This document shows positions 17,715 through 23,375 of a stretch of DNA of 23,375 bases, piece by piece. Under the pieces are notes generated by a model, which was given only the letters and a program-made list of their open reading frames with translations, ran no database searches and was not told where the DNA came from. This DNA comes from CAYRTD01 sp964426915 (GTDB lineage Bacteria > Bacteroidota > Bacteroidia > Bacteroidales > GCA-2748055). The position numbers and the translations under genes are program-made. Where the stretch lies: assembly GCA_964426915.1 (NCBI GenBank), contig CAYRTD010000056.1, positions 1 through 23,375 of the forward strand. Reading direction: 5' to 3'. Numbering within the stretch: the stretch's first letter is position 1; each line of letters starts with the position of its first letter.

Positions 17715-19892
17715 ATGAAAAGATTTTTTATCGTTTTTTGTTTTATAGGCTTTGCATTATTCAGCCGGGCCGATGAGGGAATGTGGATTCCTTTGTTGCT
17801 GGAAAAATATAATATTGAGGATATGCAGGAACAGGGATTGAGATTGTCTGCTGAAGATATTTACAGCATCAATGAAGCAAGTCTGAAAGACGCAGTTGTT
17901 ATCTTTGGGGGGGGCTGTACCGGGGAAGTCGTCTCAGATGAAGGCTTACTCTTTACGAATCATCATTGTGGGTTCAGGTATATTCAAAATCACAGCAGTG
18001 TGGAAAGTGATTACCTTTCGGATGGATTTTGGGCGATGAGCAAGGGCGAAGAATTACCCAACCCCGGTTTGCAGGTTACTTTCCTTGAGCGCATTGAAGA
18101 TGTTACCCGGGAAGTATTATCGGGCACGGAGAATGAGCTAACTGAGAGATCCCGTCTTGACAAAATTGCAAGAAATATAGAAAAGCTTATTGTGCCGCTG
18201 AATAATGGTAAATATCATAAGGCTGTGATTAAACCTTTCTATTATGGTAACGAGTATTATATGTTCGTTTATAAAATTTACACAGATGTACGGCTTGTCG
18301 GTGCACCTCCCGGGTCTATAGGAAATTTCGGCCGTGATAATGATAACTGGATGTGGCCACGGCACACCGGTGATTTCAGTGTTTTCAGGATTTATGCAGG
18401 ACCGGATAATGAACCCGCAGATTATTCACCTGATAATGTACCTTTCAAACCTAAAAAACATCTCAGAATATCGCTTGATGGATATGAAGAGGGCGATTTT
18501 ACCATGGTGATGGGCTATCCCGGGAGTACTACCCAATATTACACCACAGATGCAGTGGAGATGATAATTAATAAGTCATATCCCAAAAAGATAGACCTTC
18601 GGAATACCCGTCTTGAAATCCTTGATAAATTTATGCAGGGAGATGATAAGATCAGAATACAATATGCTGCCAAATATAGGAGAATAAGTAATGCATGGAA
18701 AAAATGGCAGGGGATTATTCATGGACTGGAACGAGTAAATGCAGTTAAAAAGAAGCAGGAAACAGAAACGGCCTTTCTTTCATGGATAAATATGAATGAA
18801 GCGAGATTGAAGGAATACGGTTCTGTTTTACCGGAGCTGAATTTGTTGTATAAAGAAATGTCAGAATATCTTCTGGTCTACGAATATGCCGGTGAAGCTA
18901 TACTTGCTACCGAAATAATGGATCTTCTGGTTGATTTAAAAAGTTTTCTTAATGAAAACTCCGGAAAATCCGATGAGGCAAAAAGAGAGGCGAAAACAAA
19001 TTTTCTCAAGAAGCTTGATGAATTCTTTAAAGATTACCACCAGCCTATAGATGAGGAGATTTATGCTGCAGTTTTGCAGGCTTTTTATGAGGATATTGAT
19101 CCCGCTTTTCATCCTCCTGTTTATGAAAGAATTCATAGAAAATATAATGGAGACTACTTGAAATTTTCCCGGAAACAGTTCAAGAAATCCAAATTTATTA
19201 CAAGAGAAGGCTTATATGAACTATTATCTGATTATCCGGAAAAAGAATCCGGATTATATAAGAGACTAAAAAGGGATCCTATATTTGAAACCTTTTTGAA
19301 TTTTTCGGAAATATACACTGACGAAGTAAATGCGAGGTTCAATTTTGTAGAAAATGAGATACAACGTGCTTACCGTACATACCTACGGGGTTTGCGGGAG
19401 ATGAATACAAGCAGAATGCTCTATCCCGATGCTAACTTTACAATGCGGGTAGCTTATGGAAATGTTGAAGGCTATTCACCCAGGAATGCAGTAATCTATA
19501 ATTTTGAAACCACTCTATCCGGGATAATCGAAAAGTACAGTACCGGTCTTGCAGATTACATTATACCGGAAAAACTGTTGCAATTATATAGTGAAAAGGA
19601 TTATGGAATTTATGCAAATGACGAGGGGCAGATGAATGTTTGCTTCATAGCCACCAATCATACTTCCGGTGGTAATTCCGGAAGTCCTGTTCTAAATGCC
19701 CATGGGGAACTTATTGGATTGAACTTTGACCGCAACTGGGAAGGGACCATGTCTGACATCTATTACGACAGTTCACAATGCAGAAATATTACCGTGGATA
19801 TCCGTTATGTACTTTTTATAATTGACAAATTTTCCGATGCGGGCTATCTTATTGACGAAATGGATATTGCAGCAAACTATTACACTAATTAG
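17715..19892 (+). CDS. S46 family dipeptidyl-peptidase, DPP11-like
   Basis: This 725-residue periplasmic serine exopeptidase removes N-terminal dipeptides. Residues 1-19 form a signal peptide, with cleavage probable before DEGMW. The catalytic triad is readable: H84 in TNHHC, D220 in HTGDF, and S655 in GGNSGSP. R673 (NFDRNWEG), 18 residues after the serine, is the position that is Arg in Porphyromonas DPP11 and Gly in DPP7. It confers Asp/Glu preference at P1, so DPP11-type specificity is predicted. Codons 65-67 contain an uninterrupted run of eight G (17907-17914). The stop codon lies in a repeat. It is last in the operon, 12 bases after maf. Confidence 0.93.
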   Translation: MKRFFIVFCFIGFALFSRADEGMWIPLLLEKYNIEDMQEQGLRLSAEDIYSINEASLKDAVVIFGGGCTGEVVSDEGLLFTNHHCGFRYIQNHSSVESDYLSDGFWAMSKGEELPNPGLQVTFLERIEDVTREVLSGTENELTERSRLDKIARNIEKLIVPLNNGKYHKAVIKPFYYGNEYYMFVYKIYTDVRLVGAPPGSIGNFGRDNDNWMWPRHTGDFSVFRIYAGPDNEPADYSPDNVPFKPKKHLRISLDGYEEGDFTMVMGYPGSTTQYYTTDAVEMIINKSYPKKIDLRNTRLEILDKFMQGDDKIRIQYAAKYRRISNAWKKWQGIIHGLERVNAVKKKQETETAFLSWINMNEARLKEYGSVLPELNLLYKEMSEYLLVYEYAGEAILATEIMDLLVDLKSFLNENSGKSDEAKREAKTNFLKKLDEFFKDYHQPIDEEIYAAVLQAFYEDIDPAFHPPVYERIHRKYNGDYLKFSRKQFKKSKFITREGLYELLSDYPEKESGLYKRLKRDPIFETFLNFSEIYTDEVNARFNFVENEIQRAYRTYLRGLREMNTSRMLYPDANFTMRVAYGNVEGYSPRNAVIYNFETTLSGIIEKYSTGLADYIIPEKLLQLYSEKDYGIYANDEGQMNVCFIATNHTSGGNSGSPVLNAHGELIGLNFDRNWEGTMSDIYYDSSQCRNITVDIRYVLFIIDKFSDAGYLIDEMDIAANYYTN

Positions 19893-20012
19893 AGTCTGTC
19901 CATAATGTCCGATATCTGCGTTATGCTTGCCGGAAAAATGCTCATTTACACGAGTAAACTCCGCTTTTTCCGGCTGCGCAAGCCTTGATCTCGAACATTC
20001 TGAAACAGACTC
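19892..20012. repeat. MITE/REP-like near-palindromic element
   Basis: The 121-bp unit has imperfect terminal inverted repeats of 25 and 26 bases (19892-19916 and 19987-20012). Their outer 8 bases match perfectly (GAGTCTGT / ACAGACTC); overall 21 positions match with one gap. An inner hairpin pairs GCTTGC (19925-19930) with GCAAGC (19978-19983) and CCGGAAAAA (19930-19938) with TTTTTCCGG (19965-19973). The unit could fold almost end to end. No ORF is encoded, so any mobility would depend on a transposase elsewhere. Confidence 0.7.
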
Positions 20013-20013
20013 C

Positions 20014-20104
20014 CGACTTTATTGACGGACACTAATTAGCTCACCGCCAATTGGCGGTTCGGTTCTGAATCAAACACACGACTCTATTGACGGACACAAA
20101 TTAG
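20014..20104. repeat. Pair of 26-bp direct repeats
   Basis: Bases 20014-20039 and 20079-20104 are the same 26-mer with two differences (positions 6 and 20 of the unit). The shared core is TATTGACGGACAC followed by AATTAG after one variable base. Their starts are 65 bases apart. The second copy contains the stop codon of the minus-strand lipoprotein gene (20101-20103). An 11-base part, ACACTAATTAG, recurs exactly at 19882-19892, over the stop of the S46 peptidase gene. Confidence 0.8.
20043..20058. repeat. Perfect 16-bp palindrome
   Basis: ACCGCCAATTGGCGGT is fully self-complementary and lies between the two 26-bp direct repeats, in the gap between two convergent genes. No T tract follows in either direction. 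It could be a protein-binding site, or a recombination or transposition remnant rather than a classical terminator. Confidence 0.75.
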
Positions 20105-20673
20105 AGACGGGTCTGATCAATAATGGTAAAAATCCCGCTGTAATTACCTGTTATGGTAGCGGTCTTATTTTCAACTATACTTTCAAATTCATACGCAATG
20201 GAAAAAAAGCCATTTTCTTCTTTTACATTTACCGTACCGGAAAGAATAGGATACCTGATGATATTCTTCTCACTTGTGATTTGCATCCAGGCATCTACGA
20301 TGTTTCCAGGTTTGCGTTCGTTTGTATTTTCAATATAGTAGGTGCCGGGGCTGAAATTATCCAGTGTGGGTGAATTTGCATCCAGGAACAGAAGAATATT
20401 ATCCTGGATAATATTTCTGCTGTCATAATCAAAGGTCCCGTCTGTGAAACTTATATCATAATCAGAACTCAGGCTGTCCAGATTTTCTCCCCAGACCTCA
20501 ATAATAGCATTTGGAGTATTGTATTCTTTGTCATTTATTATAAATCCATTCCATCTTTCTTCATTAATAAAGGGATTCTCTTTTTCTTCCGGTTTTGCAT
20601 TTTCCTTTTCACAGCAGGTTAAAGAAGTCAGAACAAATGAAACAGCGACTAAAAAAGGCAGATTTTTCTTCAT
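20101..20673 (-). CDS. Small predicted lipoprotein of unknown function
   Basis: Counted from the ATG at 20673 this is a 190-residue protein. It has a signal-like N-terminus MKKNLPFLVAVSFVLTSLTC, then a second Cys and an acidic spacer (EKENAKPEEKENP). That pattern is common in Bacteroidota outer-surface lipoproteins, although Thr/Cys before the candidate lipidated cysteine departs from the usual lipobox. The rest is rich in aromatic, Asn and Thr residues and predicted beta-strands, for example GTYYIENTNER and ISGTVNVKEENGFF-like segments; I do not recognise a domain. An in-frame ATG three codons upstream (20682) is an alternative start. The stop lies inside a 26-bp direct repeat. It converges on the S46 gene. 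Confidence 0.75.
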   Translation of the reverse strand: MKKNLPFLVAVSFVLTSLTCCEKENAKPEEKENPFINEERWNGFIINDKEYNTPNAIIEVWGENLDSLSSDYDISFTDGTFDYDSRNIIQDNILLFLDANSPTLDNFSPGTYYIENTNERKPGNIVDAWMQITSEKNIIRYPILSGTVNVKEENGFFSIAYEFESIVENKTATITGNYSGIFTIIDQTRL

Positions 20674-20815
20674 AGATAACATTGCTTAAATATTGTTCAA
20701 AGCGTTTGCTATTCTACGAAAATCTACTGAATATGTAATATTTCTTTTATGAACGGCTCTTTTTCCTTGTTAAAGGACAGATTATAAATGTTAAAGTGAC
20801 ATGCCTGTTTAGAAT

Positions 20816-20858
20816 AAAAAAAACCTGCATTGAAATCTTGCAATTTTCCAATACAGGT
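20816..20858 (-). terminator. Intrinsic terminator of the long cold-shock gene
   Basis: Read on the minus strand, ACCTGTATTG (20858-20849) pairs with CAATGCAGGT (20832-20823) over 10 bp with one G-U pair and a 16-base loop. It is followed by eight T residues (plus-strand A 20816-20823). It lies 57 bases after the stop of the cold-shock gene. Confidence 0.88.
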
Positions 20859-20915
20859 ATTAAAATAAATTAAATTTAAGAAGTTATCGGCTATTTATCG
20901 ATTTCTGTAGACAGA

Positions 20916-21368
20916 CTATTTAAGTAATTTTACATCCATAGCTGCCGGACCTTTCTGTCCTTTTCCTATTTCGAATGTTACAGCATTTCCTTCTTTGATT
21001 TCATCAATTACATTATTTACATGCACAAAAATGCTTTCCTTTGTTTCTTTATCGACTATGAATCCATATCCTTTTGAGTCGTTATAATAAGTTACTGTTC
21101 CTGTGCGGATGGTTTCTTCAGGTCCCAGGTCTTCCCTTTCAGCCGGGCTTGTTTCAATATCTTCCAGCTTAATTTCTTCTTTCTCATCAGGATCGGGAGG
21201 GGTGGAGGTAATTCTTCCCTGGTCATCAACATAAGCGATCATATCGTCAAGACCGCTCTTTTTGTCGGTATCTTTTTTCGCGATTCTTTTCTTTTCTTTT
21301 TCTTTTCTCTTCTTTTCTTTTTTGTTTCTTCTCTCTTTTTTATTAAAAGTTTCCTGTGATCTACCCAT
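20916..21368 (-). CDS. Cold-shock domain protein with basic N-terminal extension
   Basis: This 150-residue protein has a C-terminal cold-shock domain (about 87-150). RNP1 is KGYGFI at 99-104 and RNP2 is IFVHVN at 113-118, the single-stranded nucleic-acid binding surface of CspA proteins. The first 38 residues are very rich in Lys, Arg and Glu (e.g. NKKEKKRKEKEKKRIAKK) and probably form a charged helix. An acidic linker follows with DDMIAYVDDQGRITSTPPDP, a segment I associate with Bacteroidota cold-shock proteins of this layout. RNA binding or chaperoning is inferred. It lies 79 bases after the sigma gene on the same strand and has its own terminator. Confidence 0.92.
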   Translation of the reverse strand: MGRSQETFNKKERRNKKEKKRKEKEKKRIAKKDTDKKSGLDDMIAYVDDQGRITSTPPDPDEKEEIKLEDIETSPAEREDLGPEETIRTGTVTYYNDSKGYGFIVDKETKESIFVHVNNVIDEIKEGNAVTFEIGKGQKGPAAMDVKLLK

Positions 21369-21447
21369 ATACCTGTTTAATTTAATTAATAAATAAAGTT
21401 TTGTATTTTCAGCCTTATTAATTCGCCAATTTCGTCTATTGAAAAGA

Positions 21448-22314
21448 TTAATTCTCTAAAAATGCATTTTTGTTTTTTAATATTGTTTTTAGTTTAGACA
21501 AACCGTTACATCTGATCTGTCTTATACGCTCTGAAGATACATAAAATTTTGCAGAAATATCCTGGAGCGAGTATAAAGGTGTATTGAATAAGCCGAATGA
21601 CATGATCAATACTTCAGCCTCTCTCTCAGATAATTTACTCAGGGCCCGGCTGATATTAGTGGAAGTAGATTCCTTAATTACGTGAGAATCTGTGGAGGGT
21701 ATGTTACCCGTTTGAACCAGATCGTAAAGATTGAAATCGCTCTCCCCGTCATGGGTCAAAGGTTTATCGAAAGAGATCTGCCTTTTCTTTATCATATTTG
21801 CCCGTTCTACCTCCTCCTTAGAAATGTCGAGATATTCAGCGATTTCTTCATTGGTAGGTTCTCTTTCAAATTCCTGTTCCAAAAAAGGAATCGCCTTTGC
21901 CACTTTGTTAATTGAAGATATTCGGTTCAGTGGAAGACGCACTATTCGGGTTTGTTCTGAGATTGCCTGTATAATTGTCTGGCGGATCCACCATACAGCA
22001 TAGCTGATGAATTTGAATCCTCTTGTCTCATCAAATTTTCCGGCAGCCTTTACCAGACCCACATTTCCTTCATTTATTAAATCGGAGAATGATAATCCCT
22101 GATTCTGATATTGTTTGGCGACAGAGACTACAAACCGCAGGTTGGAAACAACAAGCTTCTCAAGCGCGACATCATCCCCTTGTTTGATTCGCATCGATAA
22201 TTCGACTTCTTCCTCAGCGGTTATCATCGGATATTTATTAATTTCCTGGAAATACCGGTTGATCGATTCCTCGTTTCTACGGGTTATTTGTTTAGTAATT
22301 ACCAATTGCCTCAT
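21448..22314 (-). CDS. Sigma-70 family RNA polymerase factor, RpoD-like with divergent region 4
   Basis: This protein has 288 residues from the ATG at 22314; a TTG one codon upstream is disregarded because Bacteroidota RpoD starts MRQL. Regions 1.2-2 are strongly conserved: ANLRFVVSVAKQYQNQG-like at 58-73, then DLINEGNVGLVKAA and FDETRGFKFISYAVWWIRQ at 94-112, covering core binding and -10 melting. Region 3 is recognisable (REPTNEEIAEYLDISKEEV). Region 4.2, about 247-277, reads LYSLQDISAKFYVSSERIRQ then IRCNGLSKLK. It lacks the usual TRERVRQIEAKA/KEKAIRRLR recognition helix. It is therefore more likely a second, group-2-like sigma than the housekeeping RpoD. It is flanked by two cold-shock genes on the same strand. 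Confidence 0.88.
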   Translation of the reverse strand: MRQLVITKQITRRNEESINRYFQEINKYPMITAEEEVELSMRIKQGDDVALEKLVVSNLRFVVSVAKQYQNQGLSFSDLINEGNVGLVKAAGKFDETRGFKFISYAVWWIRQTIIQAISEQTRIVRLPLNRISSINKVAKAIPFLEQEFEREPTNEEIAEYLDISKEEVERANMIKKRQISFDKPLTHDGESDFNLYDLVQTGNIPSTDSHVIKESTSTNISRALSKLSEREAEVLIMSFGLFNTPLYSLQDISAKFYVSSERIRQIRCNGLSKLKTILKNKNAFLEN

Positions 22315-22325
22315 CAATATTGAAT

Positions 22326-22475
22326 TTATTTATTATGTTCAGCTTCCGGGTATTCCTCTTTACGATCTTTAAAAACCCTTTGTAGATTAGATACTTTCTT
22401 AACTCTCATTGCATTGATTCCCGTGAAGCAGAAACCATCTTTTAAATAGAGGCGGTAAACCCCGATCCCACCCAT
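22326..22475 (-). CDS. Possible small protein or truncated gene
   Basis: A minus-strand frame stays open from 22628 to the TAA at 22326-22328 (101 codons with stop), filling the gap between the short csp and the sigma gene. The only ATG is at 22475, giving 49 residues starting MGGIGVYRLYLKDGFCFTGI and ending KEEYPEAEHNK. The codons upstream of that ATG also read like protein (NGHWYSIFLPSFGVAN). An unusual start (for example ATT at 22571) or loss of the true N-terminus is therefore possible. Composition is rich in Gly, Tyr, Phe and Lys. I recognise no family. It could be a short gene, a decayed gene, or chance. Confidence 0.35.
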   Translation of the reverse strand: MGGIGVYRLYLKDGFCFTGINAMRVKKVSNLQRVFKDRKEEYPEAEHNK

Positions 22476-22591
22476 GTTGGCAACGCCAAAAGAAGGCAGG
22501 AAAATGGAATACCAATGCCCATTCTTCCCTGAACCACCGGTATGTTTACCCTTAATTTTCCTATACTCAATGGGTTCAGTTAAATGTATCT

Positions 22592-22792
22592 TTAACTTAT
22601 TGTGGTGACTTCTACAGCAAATAAACCCTTATCACCTTTTTTTGTTTCAAATTCAACTTCCTGATCCTCCTGGGGTATGTCTCCGGAATCTGCAAGCCCT
22701 GTCCGGTGAACAAAAATATCTTCACCATTCTCTGTTTGGATAAAGCCAAATCCTTTGACTTCATCATACCATTTTACTTTACCTTTAGTCAT
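22592..22792 (-). CDS. Cold-shock protein, CspA family
   Basis: This 66-residue protein is a complete single cold-shock domain, the normal CspA length. RNP1 is KGFGFI at about residues 13-18 and RNP2 is DIFVHRT at about 25-31. It begins MTKGKVKWYDEVKGFGF, typical for the family. Members bind single-stranded RNA/DNA and act as RNA chaperones during cold or growth-phase changes. Its leader is AT-rich with an AAGGAG about 20 bases upstream, too far to act as a normal ribosome site. On the minus strand TGAATTTG (22825-22818) is one mismatch from the -7 consensus TAnnTTTG. It is upstream of the sigma gene on the same strand. Confidence 0.95.
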   Translation of the reverse strand: MTKGKVKWYDEVKGFGFIQTENGEDIFVHRTGLADSGDIPQEDQEVEFETKKGDKGLFAVEVTTIS

Positions 22793-23355
22793 AATATTTT
22801 TTTTTATTTTCTCCTTGCAAATTCAATCTCCTGGTGTGAGAATTTTATATTTACCTGGAAAAGTTTTGTAAATCTACCTGCATCCAAGGGGGTTATGCTT
22901 AATAATAAGCTTTTTACACACTGCCCGATACTGAATGAGGTGTAACATTAAAAAAGAGAGGTTTAAAAAGAAGGGCGGGAGGAACTAATAAGGTTCGGTG
23001 CTTTAATTAATTAAGCATGCGCAAATTCTTAAAACTCAAACTTTTTGCTAAGTTACGGTTTTATTTTTGAAGCTGTGGCAATAACAATAAATATATTTAA
23101 GAATTGGAGTAAATTGACAGTGTTTTTTAAATTTATTTTATTTTCTGCATAACTTTTATTAGGTTCTCACTCCAGTCCGGCTAAAAGGATCTTTCAAAAA
23201 TTTCATGATTTATGCCCGGTTTGAGAAATTTTCTACCAGAGTAATATCACCCTGGCTGAATGATTTTTTTAGAATTTGGAGTTGTTTTGGCAAAGGGTGT
23301 CTTTTTTAAGTAACTGGCGTACAGTTAAATAACAGGCATGGGAGCGTAACAGACC
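22793..23355. other. AT-rich region without a recognised gene
   Basis: No frame longer than about 80 codons with coding character was seen, and no tRNA-like cloverleaf. There is an imperfect palindrome TGCTT...AAGCA around 22999-23017 centred on TTAATTAA. An 8-bp inverted repeat AAAATTTC/GAAATTTT lies at 23197-23204 and 23225-23232, and a short hairpin GCTTA/TAAGC at 22897-22910 is followed by five T. The part nearest 22793 probably holds the promoter and 5' leader of the short csp gene. Confidence 0.5.
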
Positions 23356-23375
23356 CTAAGGGTTGCAACCCTTAG
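23356..23375. repeat. Perfect 20-bp palindrome at window edge
   Basis: CTAAGGGTTGCAACCCTTAG is fully self-complementary and is cut by the window end. It is directly preceded by ACC, so it may continue into a longer inverted repeat beyond the window. Such structures can be repeat-element ends or bidirectional terminators; the flank is needed to decide. Confidence 0.7.

Noticed and set aside
22897..22915. GCTTA/TAAGC hairpin plus T5 as a plus-strand terminator
   Set aside because: A 5-bp AT-rich stem with no plus-strand gene upstream to terminate.
22706..22945. 79-codon plus-strand frame at the short csp gene
   Set aside because: Its first part is antisense to the cold-shock gene and the remainder is low-complexity AT-rich translation.
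23159..23206. 15-residue minus-strand ORF MKFLKDPFSRTGVRT
   Set aside because: Attractive reading but far too short, with no ribosome site and a stop just upstream; chance cannot be excluded.

Overview
The window looks like a core-genome segment of a member of the Bacteroidota, probably Bacteroidales or Marinilabiliales-like. The basis is protein character: a DUF3467 gene directly behind rpoC, an S46 dipeptidyl-peptidase, a sigma factor starting MRQL as in Bacteroidota RpoD, and a lysine-rich cold-shock protein of Bacteroidota type. Most starts have AT-rich leaders without Shine-Dalgarno motifs, and one promoter matches the Bacteroidota -7 element TAnnTTTG. No rRNA, tRNA, CRISPR array or complete insertion sequence was seen.

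Positions 1-10364 (+) hold the ribosomal protein / RNA polymerase cluster: the last codons of rplK, then rplA, rplJ, rplL, a strong attenuator-like hairpin, rpoB, rpoC and a DUF3467 gene 10 bases behind rpoC, closed by a near-perfect intrinsic terminator. Positions 10405-14184 (+) form an electron-transfer and acyl-CoA oxidation operon (etfB, etfA, acyl-CoA dehydrogenase) with its own promoter and terminator. EtfB carries the glycine/threonine-rich motif that I associate with flavin-bifurcating ETFs.

Positions 14231-19892 (+) form a tightly packed run. It has an unrecognised acidic protein with an unusually strong Shine-Dalgarno, a Rossmann/DUF2520 protein, a KdsC-like HAD phosphatase, a UbiA-family membrane prenyltransferase, a Maf nucleotide pyrophosphatase, and a secreted S46 peptidase. 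The peptidase has the Arg673-equivalent that marks it as DPP11-like (Asp/Glu-specific). It contains a G8 tract.

Positions 19882-20104 are a repeat-dense convergent junction: a 121-bp nearly palindromic MITE/REP-like element, a 26-bp direct repeat pair, and a 16-bp perfect palindrome. An 11-mer in three copies supplies the stop codons of both flanking genes.

Positions 20101-22792 are all on the minus strand. In transcription order they hold a short CspA-type protein, an open frame missed by normal start rules, a sigma-70 factor with a conserved region 2 but divergent region 4, a long cold-shock protein with a basic N-terminal extension and terminator, and a small lipoprotein. The csp-sigma-csp arrangement suggests a stress or growth-phase regulatory cluster. 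The last ~580 bases hold no convincing gene and end in a perfect 20-bp palindrome.

The most second-look-worthy items are the divergent sigma factor with its cold-shock neighbours, the repeat element that terminates both flanking genes, the hidden open frame at 22326-22628, and the bifurcation-type EtfB.
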